Assembly: GCA_032719365.1 (NCBI GenBank)
Contig: CM064871.1
Span: 29,485,566 to 29,549,565, forward strand
Direction of reading: 5' to 3'
Source: Prinsepia uniflora
Taxonomy: Eukaryota; Streptophyta; Magnoliopsida; Rosales; Rosaceae
Length of the DNA stretch: 64,000 nucleotides
The position numbers and the translations under genes are program-made. Positions 49,284 through 62,737 of this stretch are shown here, in pieces. Below the pieces are notes generated by a model. It searched no databases. It was given only the letters and a program-made list of their open reading frames with translations, and was not told the DNA's origin. Positions within the stretch are counted from its first letter, which is position 1. Each line of letters begins with the position of its first letter.

Positions 49284-51165
49284 TGTAACGACCCGTCCCG
49301 AATATCGGGATTTAATAATATTTAATGGTGATTTACTAATCTGGGATTAGTTGTGGGATTTCGGACGAATTGTGCAGAGTGACCGTTTTGCCCCTAGGCG
49401 TGGGCAAAATGTTGACTTTTATTTCGGATAGTCAAATGGATTTTGACCGATGACCGTGACGTAGTTCGGGACGTCACGAGTTCATAGACAGGCGGCACGT
49501 TCGATTCCGACGTTCGTGGTGAAAGTTATGATGTACGGAAGTGTAAGGGCATTTTCGTAATTTGGACGAAAGAAGGGGGAAATGTTGACTTTTTGATCGG
49601 GAGGTCCGATGGCCGAGGACCGAGGACCGTTAGGAAGGTCTCGATGCCCTGAGTTCGTAGACAGGCGACACGCATCAATCGGGGTCCGTATGACCGAGTT
49701 ACGGGTCAGGTGTTGATCGGATCCCGTTTCGATATTGTTCGGGATGTCCGAAGGTTTTAAATCCAGTTTAAAAATACGTAAAAAAATTCGGGAAAATTAC
49801 GGGACTTGAATATGATGTTAATGATGAGGTTAGTGATCCTCTGATGTGATTTGAACAGGATTGGGAGTCCCGGTGATAGTGGTGTGGCCCGGGAAAGCCT
49901 ATGGCACGCGTATCGAGGCGCACAGTTAAACGGTATGTGAGTGGACATTGGTTTTATAAATTCGATGCATGCATAACTGTTTCATGATTGTTATAATTGG
50001 GATTATATGATTTATTTTGGATATCAGTGAATTTATATGTTTTCACGCATTTCGAGGCGATTTACGTGTTTGTACGTGAATCGAGGTTTTCTGGATTTGC
50101 ACTGATTTCCATAAATAGGGATGGATATGATTTCATGAAACGGTTACGGATTTGATAAAGTGAAATCGGGCCAAGGGCCCAGTTAATTTGTTAATCGGGC
50201 CAGGGGCCCAATTGAATTATGAAATCGGGCCAGGGGCCCAGTTAACTTATGAATCGGGCCAGGGGCCCAGTTAACTTATGAAATCGGGCCAGGGGCCCAG
50301 TTGATTTATATATGTGATTTCGGGTCGGGGACCCTAAAATGGAGTTGAATAAACTATTTCGGATTTGATTCAACTATTTGGACTTATGACGGTTTTATGG
50401 AAATTCGGGGCAGGGCCCTTGTGATATTTTGGAAATAAATAATAAAATGTGTTCCATAAAACCATCTCGATATGAGGATATTTATATCCTGGTCTCCTCC
50501 AAGTGTCGGGGACACTGGAGAAGTCACGGTGCATTGCCTGCGAGGGCTCATTATACGGAGCTACCGGACCGTATAGTGATCCAGGAGCAGGATTGCTAGA
50601 CGTCATGGACGTCAGACATCGGGGATGTCAGAGATATGGACCTGGTGAGAGCCCGGGCAGCACGCGTTGCTTAATACCGTGAGATATGACGTCTGGAACG
50701 TCAAGCGTCTAGGACGCTAGGCATCGGGGATGCCGGAGATGGAAAAATAATAAATGAATATTACTGGATTGATGAAATAACTCTTGGATTGACTTTTGGA
50801 ATTTGAAACTATGCTTTGGTTTCTGGGCTAAGGCCCTAATGGTTATTTCTAAATAAATATGGGATTATTGGTTTTTGGTGCATGCATATGATTTCACTGA
50901 GGGGCATAAATGTCTTATAAATGTTTTTAACAGACTTGTTTATTTTCGTCCACTCACAGCTTTTGTTTTTAATGCCCTTCAGGTTGATTCCGGATACGAC
51001 TGCAGCAGAGACTTGAGCATCGCACACCTCCTCCATCGATCCTTACGCACTCTGGAAGCCCGTTTGGGCAATGGCAATCGATTATCCCTTGTCTGACGCC
51101 TCTTGTCAGACGGGAGCACGTCACATTCCGTGGTAATCCCGGGGGGATTGGGATGGGTCGTGTCA
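49284..51165 (+). mobile_element. LARD-A-family solo LTR in reverse orientation
   Basis: TGTAACGACCC...GGGTCGTGTCA, 1882 bp, with the target duplication TGTGA at 49279-49283 and 51166-51170. The empty site GGTATGTGATATCTC is preserved at 57369-57383. It matches the reverse complement of the LARD-A LTR at both ends but lacks about 1 kb of its interior; the junction is near 49710, after GGGTCAGGTGTTGATCGG. It retains the GGGCC minisatellite (about 50166-50302) and the hairpin train (50599-50734). Confidence 0.92.
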
Positions 51166-51774
51166 TGTGATATCTCGGTCTCTGCTACAGTCCACAATCT
51201 GATGTCAACCTGAAGGGCAGTCAAAACACTAAAAGCTGTGAGTGGACAAAAATAAAGAGTTTATAAAACATTTCATTAGAAGACATTTGTACCCTCCACT
51301 AAAAAGCATGCATTCATTCGAAAACCATTTATCCAGAACAACCATAATGAAATCAAATACACGGGCCACTGCCCAAATCCATAAGGGACTCAGCCCAAAT
51401 CATAAGAAACTAACCATACGGGCCACTACCCAAAACCTGTGTAAACACACATCATATATCATATATAGCATACATCACATATACATATAATTCACACAAC
51501 CAATCCTGTCACGGTTTCCAAAGCTACGCGCGTGCTACCCAGGTCTCAATCCGAGTCTTGTCAAAGTCAAGATCAATGTCCGCAGACCACTAACCCTGCC
51601 CGAGGTAATAGTAATCATAGCCTTCCTGAGAGTAAGGAACCCAACTGGGAGGTGACTCCACTCAGTCGGTGCTCCGTGACTACTCCGGGGTCCACCCGGG
51701 CCAACGACCCTCCCCGGAGGAGATAATAGAAGTAAAGGAAGGTATATGAATACATATATATACATAACATAAAC

Positions 51775-52008
51775 GTTCATGCCCGGTTCCCTTGAACCGT
51801 CATGATCCATAACATCCATAACAAGGGTTCATGCCGGTTCCAATAAACCGTCATGTACCATAATGACCTGACAAGGGTTCATGCCGGTTCCCATAAACCG
51901 TCATGTACCATAATGACCTGACAAGGGTTCATGCCGGTTCCCATAAACCGTCATGAACCACAATAACCTTTCCAAAGTTCATGCCGGTTCCCATAAACAG
52001 TCATGAAC
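51775..52008. repeat. 50 bp tandem repeat, each unit a hairpin (LARD-B 3' LTR)
   Basis: Five units start at about 51775, 51827, 51877, 51927 and 51977. Each has outer arms GTTCATG/CATGAAC or a near match and inner arms CGGTT/AACCG around a six-base loop. The counterpart in the 5' LTR is 57981-58214. Confidence 0.85.
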
Positions 52009-53962
52009 TTGGAAATCCATCTAGGGTCCCAGACCCGAAATCATCAGTGTCAAACAACTGGGTCTCGTGCCCGAACATATGACTAAACTGGGCACCGTGC
52101 CCGATATCTAAGGGTCAGTCACGATTCCGATCATAGTGATGCGTGCAACCATCCATCCAGGACCGCCCTCAATCCTGGTATGTCGCCGTGAACGTATCAA
52201 CCGACGCGACCACCACAAGATCATGGTGCACTCATCACCGATCGATATCCTGAACCGTCAGCACTCCGAAGTCGAGCCTTCCCAGGCTGCCCGACAACGA
52301 ATCGTGCATCGTGACCTCTCCAGAAGGAACACATCTCAATCCGGAGGCGAGCGTCGTATTGTTGATCACCGTGCACAAAGGACCCGTCGCGACCACGATT
52401 TAGACCCGAAGGTCGTAAATAGCGTCATATGCCCGAGACAAAACCAAATGGGTCTCATACCCGAGTTTACCTTTTTAGAAATCCAAAAACTTTTCATTTA
52501 GAACAATAAAGACATACAAACCCGTATAGGCACCGTATAGGGCCGAAACCTCGAAATACGTGCCTATACGTAACCACATACAAATGCACCCATGACATCA
52601 CAAACAAACATTTAAAACATATAATAAACATTTATGCATGCACCAATTTAGAAAACAAGGTCCACTCACAGACCGTCCGTGCTGCCGCCTCGATTTGCGT
52701 ACCATACGGCTCCCCGAGCCGATCACCGTCACCGGGACTCCCGAACCTATCCAAATCGTAATAGAAGGTTACTAACTACTTAATTAACCTCCTACCAAAG
52801 CCTCGTAATTTTTCCGATTTTCTAACTATTTTTAAACTCGAACCTAAACCTTCCGATGCCCCGAAACATATCGAGACGGCGTCCGATCGACTCGAAACCA
52901 GTCCCAAAATGTTCGTTACATCGAATAGATGATTTCACATGTTGGAAGTATCCCCAAAATCTCCCTTACGCGCCCATACGCGCCACCTGAAGTGGCTGCG
53001 CGTGGGCCTCACGCGCCAGCTACAGTACCGTCTTCAACCCCTCACGGTTCGAATATCCAAAACCTTCCTCAGACTTCCTTGACTTCTAACCACCCTCAAA
53101 ACCTTCCTAACAACGTCCTAGCAACCTATTTAACTCATTAAAACCGTCCAAATCGACCCATACCAATTAAAACTGAAAATGGATTAAAATCGGTCAAACC
53201 GATACCTGCACGGGTTTTGGGCCTCCGCCGTGCATGGCAGCGCCGTCCTGGCCGGCCACCACGTCCTTAGGATCCTCCTCATCTCTGGTCTCCCACTGAT
53301 GATCATAGGGTAAGGGTTTGGGTTGGTTTGAATGGTTGGGTGAGATCGGGAAAATGTTTTGGGAATGAAGGAAAATAGATCGATGAAGATGATATGCATG
53401 AATGCATAAGGATAGCCTATGGATGGGTGACACTTGTCACTCATCCATTGGGCAGAAGCTAAATGTCTGGAGCCCACTAAGTCCAAAAGTGAACTCGCCT
53501 CGTAATTCGTGCAATAGTGCGCTCGAACTTCCGTGAATCGTAATTTCGCCGTCGAACGTCGGAATTCGACGTGCCGCCTGTCTATGGATTTGTATCATCC
53601 TTATCTACGTAATGGTCTTCGGCCCTCAGCCATCGGACCTCTCGGTCAAAAAGTCAACATTTGACCCCTTTTAACCAAAATCACCAAAATGCCCCTTAAC
53701 TTTTGAACGTCATAACTTCCTCCTCGAACGTCGGAATTGAACGTGCCACCTGTCTATGAACTCGTGACGTCACGAACTACGTCACGGTCATCGGTCAAAG
53801 TCCATTTGACCGACCGATCAAAAAGTCAATATTTTACCCAAGCTAGTGGCAAAACGGTCATTTCGCATCGTTCGTCCGATTTCGCTCTACTAATCACGGA
53901 TTAGCCTCACTAATCGTGATTAGTCACTAATATAATCTTGGAATTTGGGAGGGGTCGTTACA

Positions 53963-53976
53963 ACCTTCCCTCCTTA
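53963..53976 (-). other. LARD-B polypurine tract
   Basis: Minus-strand AAGGAGGGAAGGT abuts the 3' LTR start, identical to LARD-A. Confidence 0.85.
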
Positions 53977-56900
53977 ATTAATTTCGTCCTCGAAATTCCA
54001 ACCGACCTAATTCCAACCGTTCTTCCCTCCTTAATTAGTTTCGTTCTCGAAACTCCAACTATCTTGATTCCACATGCAACTCGTGGAAAGAAAATCCGAC
54101 CTCGAAACACGTGTACACTCGTACACCCACTAACCAAAACTATACCTACTCGTACCCAAGCGTACCACTAACACTCACGTCGCATCGACTACACTCGACC
54201 ATGTCGAGTGACAGTAATTACACGTTTCGAATTGACATCTTTGTCGAATCCACCAACTCGTCGACACAACCAACTCGACGGTTCCTTACTCAATCTCTAA
54301 TTATCCTGACGTCTGCTTCCACTAGGAGTCACCAAATCTCACTAATCGATCCACGATGACACCTCCGACAAATTGTCACCACTTGACAGTCGCTAGTCAA
54401 AAACTGACACTATACACTCGTGGTTACACTAACCTCCAACTTACTCAACCTGAGTATACACTAACCAACAATTCACCCGACCTGTGTGTAACTAGACCCA
54501 TCAGAAATACCGTGACCCAGTGCACAGTATCCAACGTCCAGTTCACGACCTCAACTAATCCAATGGTATCAGAACCAATCCGACTACCAACACGCTCATC
54601 ATCCTACAAATGGTATAACCTATATACCGTCACCAGGAACAACAAGTACACCCAGTATCGTACCTTGAACAACGTACAAAGTACGTACATCTACCCATCG
54701 ATCAGCCTATAACCATCCAGGTCGTAGTAAATCACGTTTCAATTATGGAGTTCACTTGTCCAATCCAGTATCAGACAAATCGAAACTCCAACCCATCATC
54801 CGTTTCCAAATCCGAATCCGAATCCGCAATTTCGTAAGAAATCCCGAATCCAAACCCAAAAATCATATCCATAAACATGTCCAAATTCGAATCCGAAATC
54901 ATCATTCCGTAAACCGGCATTTGGAACAACCATTCCGAACCCAAATCCATAAAAGGAAATCCACTGTCAAGCTCCAGAATCAAATCCTGAATCGTCATCC
55001 AGAATCCGATTCCAAAACCCAAATCCAGAAATCCTCTATCAAGTTCCAAAATCAAATCCTGAATCGTCATCCAGAAATCTGATTCCAAAACTCGAAATCT
55101 CATTCTCGTCTACCGAGACGTACCATAATCGAACCTATCGGTTACCTGCTTAACCGATTACCACATTACCATCGATTGACTTCATAGGGAAGCCAATCCC
55201 AACATCAACACATCTAAGGCTGACCATATTCGACCACGTCGGAAAACTACTCACCTGAGTAATATACCATACGGGATTCACTTCGAAAAGAAGTTCAGTC
55301 CCATCATGCTCCACTCAAATATTCCAGTAAGAGTGATAAACTCTCCACCAATCTGAATTATCAAGATCACGATCCAGATCCATAACGATACCCAAAGTCC
55401 TAAACCAATTCCCACATCTAAATATATTTGTCAACGACGAAACACGCCGAGACTGTGGGTTCTCACTAATTACCTCGTATCAATCCTTTTCATTCCACCT
55501 AGGAAAAATCAAGAATGATACACGACAATGACACAAATCCATCCTTCGTGAATAAAAATAAAACTAGCTGCACTCACCACGTCACGTAATCAACATCATC
55601 TGCCACCAAGAAGAAAATGAGAAATCTCAGTCATCCAACTTCGATATACTCAATTCTCCGGATGGCCCAAGATAAATCACGGGTCCACCAACCAATACAC
55701 GATTGGTGTACTAGTGGCAACCAACAATATCTACATCATCAACATCATCTACCATCATCAATCATGGTAGAACCTGAGAAGTCACCCCGAATGACTTCGA
55801 CATACCCATTGCCAATGCGGAAAGCCCGCATTCCACGTGTCACCTCAATTACAAACTTTCGCGATTCCAAAGATCCAACTAGATTGGAAAGAACATACCC
55901 GGACATCAACCATGTGTCCCCTAACCAATTTAACTCTATCTGAGATCCACTATGAGACCACAGCTACCTAACATATGCCCGTCACGACAGAGTCACATCC
56001 CGACTCGTGACTCACCGTCATCACAATCACCGGCACCAGCACCAGCACTAGTACCAGTACACCACCTGTCAGCATCAGCACAAAGTGTGCCAATCAGATA
56101 ACTCTGGATCTCCGCTCATACCAAGCGATGATCCCGTACCTCTGCTTGAATAGGAGAAACTCTGCCTCCGTCGTACCCAACAACCCTGGGTACAATCACC
56201 CTGACATCTCATACGAGCAAGGGAAACTTCCCCTGAACGTCCCGGATTCCCAACAACCGTAACTACAACCACTTTCGGTAGTAGTACCTGACACAGACTC
56301 GTGCAGACCCAACTACCAGACATCACAATCGAGATTCGCGTCCAACGGAATCAATCGATCGTACTAACTACACTGTATCCCCGCTCCGGGATTCCATCGA
56401 CAAGTACCAACCCTGATAACTTGTCCAAATCAAACTCTACCAGTCGTAACCCGGCTAACCCAATGTCGTCTACTAGGTCATCCATGACCGTAGTTGTACC
56501 AACAATCCATCACAACTAATGTAGCACGACAACCTACTAGGTCTAACCGATAAGTACAACCTCTGCTGCGAAGTGCAGTCCCAACACTAAGCTGACATGA
56601 CTCAACCGACGATCTCATCAAAGTCGAGACCACACGCCAACTCACCTTTCCGAACCATACACCCAAGGTAGGGTTCCACAATCACTAACTAGAGTTCCTC
56701 AGAACCCAACTGCGAAAAGCAGTAAAATCAACAATCTGACCGACTCCGTGGTCTTGACATCATAATGACGTCAATCCAATCCTACCGTAAGTCCAATCAT
56801 GATCCTCGAATCCGGCTGCTAACTGCCAACTGCAGTAAATCCATCTAACTCAACCATATCCGAACATCGGATGGTCATAATTCCCAACCAGTCGTCGGAA

Positions 56901-57219
56901 CCGATCCTACAACATCGTGAAGATGATCCCAACTAACCATCTCACGATCAAAATCTATAAGAATACGTTTATCCCTTTGTAGGGTCCCACACTGTCATCC
57001 ACGATAGAACTATGGCAACCCCGACATCGAATGCCGAACCAAGACGTTCCACGATCCAATCCTACTAACTATCATATCGGCACCCCAACTATCAGGTTGA
57101 TCACGAACTGTAGCCCATTGAGATATCACATCCTCGACCTGTGTACATACTCCAAGAGCTCTGCGGTTGCTCGAATAGAGACAACCCCACTCTGATAAGC
57201 ATCCTATGAGCAATCCTAT
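53977..57219 (-). other. LARD-B noncoding internal domain rich in hairpins
   Basis: There is no gag or pol. Perfect hairpins include GTGTAC 54111-54126, CACTCGAC 54192-54210, ATCGGTT 55137-55158, GTACCCA 56173-56193, GGTCAT 56476-56489 and ACTGC 56709-56723. AATCCGAATCC-type repeats at 54800-55080 produce spurious Arg/Ile-rich frames. Confidence 0.7.
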
Positions 57220-57231
57220 GCTCTGATACCA
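57220..57231 (-). other. LARD-B primer-binding site
   Basis: Minus-strand TGGTATCAGAGC lies three bases from the 5' LTR end. Confidence 0.9.
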
Positions 57232-57234
57232 CGC

Positions 57235-60200
57235 TGACAGGACCCATCCCAATCCCCCCGGGATTAGTGCGGGATGACCCTGCTCCCGTCTGACACGAAG
57301 TGTCAGACAAGGGATATTTCTGACCTTTGCCCTCCCGGGCTATCAGAGTACGCCAGGATCCGGAGGAGGTATGTGATATCTCGGTCTCTACTACAGTCCA
57401 CAATCTGATGTCAACCTGAAGGGCAGTCAAAACATTAAAAGTTGTGAGTGGACAAAAATAAAGAGTTTATAAAACATTTCATAAGAAGACATTTGTACCC
57501 TCCACTAAAAAGCATGCATGCATTCGAAAACCATTTATCTAGAAAAACCATAATGAAATCAAATACACGGGCCACTGCCCAAATCCATAAGGGACTCAGC
57601 CCAAATCATAAGAAACTAACCATACGGGCCACTGCCCAAAACTTGTGTAAACACACATCATATATCATATATAGCATACATCACATATACATATAATTCA
57701 CACAATCAATCCTGTCACGGTTTCCAAAGCTACGCGCGTGCTACCCAGGTCTCAATCCGAGTCTTCTCAAAGTCAAGATCAATGTCCGCAGACCACTAAC
57801 CCTACCCGAGGTAATAGTAATCATAGCCTTCCTGAGAGTAAGGAACCCAACTGGGGGGTGACTCCACTCAGTCGGTGCTCCGTGACTACTCCGGGATCCA
57901 CCTAGGCCAACGACCCTCCCCGGAGGAGATAATAGAAGTAAAGGAAGGTATACGAATACATATATATACATAACATAAACGTTCATGCCCGGTTCCCTTG
58001 AACCGTCATGATCCATAACATCCATAACAAGGGTTCATGCCGGTTCCCATAAACCGTCATGTATCATAATGACCTGACAAGGGTTCATGCCAGTTCCCAT
58101 AAACCGTCATGTACCATAATGACCTGACAAGGGTTCATGCCGGTTCCCATAAACCGTCATGAACCATAATAACCTTTCCAAAGTTCATGCCGGTTCCCAT
58201 AAACCGTCATGAACTTGTAAATCCATCTAGGGTCCCTGACCCTAAATCATCAGTGTCAAACAACTGGGTCTCGTGCCCGAACATATGACTCAACTGGGCA
58301 CCGTGCCCGATATCTAAGGGTCAGTGACGACTCCGATCATAGTGATGCATGCAACCATCCATCTAGGACCGCCCTCAATCCTGGTATGTCACCGTGAACG
58401 TATCAACTGACGCGACCACCACAAGATCATGGTGCACTCATCACCGATCGATATCCTGAACCGTCAGCACTCCGAAGTCGAGCCTTCCCAGGCTTCCCGA
58501 CAACGAATCGTGCATCGTGACCTCTCTAGAAGGAACACATCTCAATCCGGTGGCGAGCGTCGTATCGTTGATCACCGTGCATAAAGCACCCGTCGCGACC
58601 ACGATTTAGACCCGAAGGTCGTAAATAGCGTCATATGCCCGAGACAAAACCAAATGGGTCTCCTACCCGAGTTAACCTTTTTAGAAATCCAAAACCTTTT
58701 CCTTTAGAACAATAAAGACATACAGACCCGTATAGGCACCGTATAGGGCCGAAGCCTCGAAATACATGCCTATACGTAACCACATACAAATGCACCCATG
58801 ACCTCACAAAAAAACATTTAAAACATATAATAAACATTTATACATGAACAAATTTAGAAAACAAGGTCCACTCACAGACCGTCCGAGCTGCCGCCTCGAT
58901 TTGTGTGCCATACGGCTCCCTGAGTCGATCACCGTCACCGGGACTCCCGAACCTGTTCAAATCGTAATAGAAGGTTACTAACTACTTAATTAACCTCCTA
59001 CCAAAGCCCCGTAATTTTTCCGATTTTCTAACTATTTTTAAACTCGAACCTAAACCTTCCGATGCCCCGAAAAAAATCGAGACGGCGTCCGATCGACTCG
59101 AATCCAGTCCCAAAATGTTCGTTACATCGAATAGATGATTTCACATGTTGGAAGCATCCCCAAAATCTCCCTTACGCGCCCGCACGCGCCGGCTAAAGTG
59201 GCTGCGCGTGGGCCTCACGCGCGGGGTACAATACCGTCTTCAACCTCTCGACGGCCGGTCTGAACCAGCCGGTTCGTTCCGTTCCTGCAACTGGACCGGC
59301 GTGACCGGTCCAGGGTCCTACAATCCTCATTTCTCATCCGTTTTCTTCCATTTTAATCCCTAAATTCCTATTTTCAAGTTTCCTATCTAACCCAATTAAC
59401 CAAAACTCCTAAAACCTTCGAAATCCGACCTGTTCAATTGAACCCCTCACGGTTCGAATATCCAAAACCTTCCCCAGGCTTCCTCGACTTCTAACCACCC
59501 TCAAAACCTTCCTAACAACGTCCTAGCAACCTATTTAACTCATTAAAACCGTCCAAATCGACCCATACCAATTAAAACTGAAAATGGATTAAAATCGGTT
59601 AAACCGATACCTGCACGGGTTTTGGGCCTCCGCCGTGAATGGCAGCGCCGTCCTGGCCGGCCACCACATCCTTAGGATCCTCCTCATCTCTGGTCTCCCA
59701 CTGATGATCATAGGGTAAGGGTTTGGGTTGGTTTGAATGGTTGGGTGAGATCGGGAAAATGTTTTGGGAATGAAGGAAAATAGATCGATGAAGATGATAT
59801 GCATGAAGGTATAAGGATAGCCTGTGGATGGGTGACACTTGTCACTCATCCATTGGGCAGAAGCTAAATGTCTGGGGCCCACTATGTCCAAAAGTGAACT
59901 CGCCTCGTAATTCGTGCAATAGTGCACTTGAACTTCCGTGAATCGTAATTTCACCGTCGAACGTCCGAATACGACGTGCCGCCTGTCTATGGATTTGTAT
60001 CGTCCTTATCTACGTAACGGTCTTTGGCCCTCGGCCATCGGACCTCTCGGCCAAAAAGTCAACATTTGACCCCTTTTAACCAAAATCACCAAAATGCCCC
60101 TTAACTTTTGAACGTCATAACTTCCTCCTCGAACGTCGGAATTGAACGTGCCACCTGTCTATGAACTCGTGACGTCACGAACTACGTCACGGTCATCGGT

Positions 60201-60366
60201 CAAAGTCCATTTGACCGACCGATCAAAAAGTCAATATTTTACCCAAGCTAGTGGCAAAATGGTCATTTCGCATCGTTCGTCCGATTTCGCTCTACTAATC
60301 ACGGATTAGCCTCACTAATCGTGATTAGTCACTAATCTAATCTTGAATTTGGGACGGGTCGTTACA
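57235..60366 (-). mobile_element. LARD-B 5' LTR
   Basis: A complete 3132 bp LTR. It keeps the 198 bp absent from the 3' LTR, the hairpin repeats (57981-58214), the GC-rich module near 59175-59225 and the dyad (60169-60190). The site at 57369-57383 is the unoccupied version of the solo-LTR target. Confidence 0.9.
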
Positions 60367-62737
60367 CCTGATCCCGTCTGACACGAAGTGTCAGACAAGG
60401 GATATTTCTGACTTTAGCCCCACTGGGATTCCAGAGTACACCAGGAACTAGAGGATGAGTGTGATGTCTCGGTCTCCGCTACAGCCCGCATCCGCTATCA
60501 ACTTGAAAGGCATTAAAACCATGAAAAACTGTGAGTGGACAAAACAAATAATTTATAAAAACAATTTCACTAAGAGACATTTATTTATGCCCTTAACTAA
60601 AAGGCATGCATGTATTTGAAAATCAGTTATCCAAATGAAACCATTAGGGCCTTAGCCCAAAACCGTAAATCAAACCATATGGGAACTCAGCCCAAAGCAA
60701 ATACATATGGGACTCAGTCCAAATCACATCACGTGGGTCTCAACCCAAAACCATTACCAGTGGGACTCAGTCCAAAACCAATCCTCGGCATCCCTGATGC
60801 CTGACGTCCGAGATGTCACAATCAATCCTGTCACGGTTCCAAGCTACGCGTGCTACCCGGGGTCTCAAATCCCAAGCCTTCCTAAGGTCCACCCAGGTCA
60901 ATGACCCGCATATCAATGACCCTCCCTAGGGGGAGGTTTTAACCTCTGGAAATCCCTACTCTTGAGTCACTACACGGACTAGTCGCTTCGTGCAATGACC
61001 TCTCGCAGGCAAATGCCCCGTGACTACTTCACGATACTACGAGATGTCTGGAGGAGGCAACCCGCCATTCCAGGATACTACGAGACGTCTGGAGTGCATC
61101 CGTTCATGAGGATGGTATACGGAAAACCATTTTCATATTTCATTTCCAAAACCATTCAAAGGGCCACGCCCTCGTTTTCCATAAAACCATCACAAATCAA
61201 AGTATGGGTCCCTGACCCGAAATCATGTTTATAAACCATAACTGGGCCTCATGCCCGATATCATAACCAACTGGGCCTTAACTCGAATTCTTAAAACAAC
61301 GGGGCCCCCAGCTCGAACGTATAACTCAAATGGGCCTCCAGGCCGATTTCTCATCAATTCAAATTGACTCCAAGTCCGATAGTTTCCAATCAAATAGGTC
61401 CCATGCCCGATTTCGTGTTTTCATATCCAAAATTCGTTCGTCAAACCATCACAGAAAATATAGCACGTTTAAGCACGACATAAAACTGACAACCTCGAAA
61501 TACGTGCAAACACGTAAATACTAGCAACCACAAACAAATACACTCATGACATCACTAAACAAGTTCTAAAACACTTATAAAATATTTATGCATGCATCAA
61601 TTTAGAAATAAAGGTCCACTCACGGACCGTCCAAAGCCACGCCTCGATACGCGCGTCATAAGCCTCTCCCGAGCCAATCACTATCTCTGGGACTCACGAA
61701 TCTGTCCAATTCATAATAGAGGGTTACTAACTACTTAATTAACCCCTCCATAAAGCCCCGTAATTTTTTGGGATTTTAACTAATTTTAAACGCGATCCTA
61801 AACCTTCGGACGTCCTGAACTATATTCAAACGATATCTGATTGACTCGAAACTAGTCCCAAAATGTTCGTTACATCGAATACATGATATTACATGTTGGA
61901 ACCTTCCCGAGAAAGTGGGACACGTGCCCTCACTTGCCGCCCAAAGGGGCTGCGTGTGGGAGCCACGCGCCGCGCACTGTGCATCTTCTACCCTGCGACT
62001 GAACCGGTCCGAACCGGTTCTGCAATTCTGGTCTGCCTGGATCGGCGTGACCGGTCCAAGGCCATAATTCCCTCATTTTTCGTTCATTATCATCCAAACC
62101 ATTCCTTATCTATTTTTCTCATCAAAAACCACCTATCTACACAATTAGAATCAAGAAAATCGATTAGAAATCGATTGTTCAAGCCTCCTCTTCACTGCCC
62201 TGTTTGTCCCGGCCACCCTCAGGGTTGCCCAACCCTTCACCGCAATCCAAAAACCCTCCTACATACCCACATGAACCCAACAAACACCATCCAATCCCTA
62301 GAAAACACCCCTAACGTTCAATTCTAAAAACTGGAACTTTTGGAATTCAAAACTCACCTGCACGGTTGGCCGTTCCTCCGCCGTCCATGGCAGTTCAGGC
62401 CGCACCCATCCTCCATCCTCAGTCTCATCTTCACTCTGGCTCTCACCCTCAGTCCAGGAGCAAAAGATTGAAATGGTCGATGGATTGGTTTTGGGTGAGA
62501 TCGGGTAGTTTGGGTTTAGTCGATCTAATGAAGGAAAAACAAGGGTGGATATGCATGTATCAATTTGGGTGGGCAATGGATGAATGACAAGTGTCATTCA
62601 TGCATTGGGCCTACCCCTAAAAGTTTAGGCCTACTTAATGCCAAATGGCATTCGTCTCGTAAAACATGCAATAGTTCCACGAAACTTTCGTGAACCGTAA
62701 CTTTTCTATCTAACGTTCGATTTAGACGTGGCGCCTG
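60367..62737 (-). mobile_element. Element C LTR, continued
   Basis: It resumes with the duplicated CCTGA and follows the family layout. Hairpins GGCATC-cct-GATGCC (60787-60801) and TGACGTC-cga-GATGTCA (60802-60818) come first, then a GGGC-N5-GCCC-type minisatellite (61240-61410), a GC-rich module near 61930-61975 and a splice-donor-like CAGGTGAGT on the minus strand near 62357. It is cut at 62737, after GCCTG, by element D. The C internal domain is outside the window. Confidence 0.75.

Larger units (their letters stand above)
49142..53962 (-). mobile_element. LARD-B 3' LTR, split by a solo LTR
   Basis: The LTR occupies 49142-49283 and 51171-53962. Relative to the 5' LTR it lacks about 198 bp around 53037 (present at 59241-59440), which accounts for the length difference. 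It carries the 50 bp hairpin repeats at 51775-52008 and the dyad at 53764-53785. Confidence 0.88.
49142..60366 (-). mobile_element. LARD-B: noncoding LTR retrotransposon nested in element C
   Basis: TGACAGGACCC...GGGTCGTTACA, with the target duplication CCTGA at 49137-49141 and 60367-60371. The LTRs are 2934 bp (after removing a nested solo LTR) and 3132 bp, and the internal domain is 3.27 kb with PBS and polypurine tract but no coding frame. It is a sister of LARD-A: the internal domains share many blocks in the same order (for example GATTGACTTCATAGGGAAGC at 11841 and 55174). It must rely on proteins from other elements. Confidence 0.92.

Noticed and set aside
54756..55103. Arg/Ile/Asn-rich frames on both strands
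   Set aside because: They arise from AATCCGAATCC-type short repeats in the LARD-B internal domain; similar repeats in LARD-A do not give the same frames.
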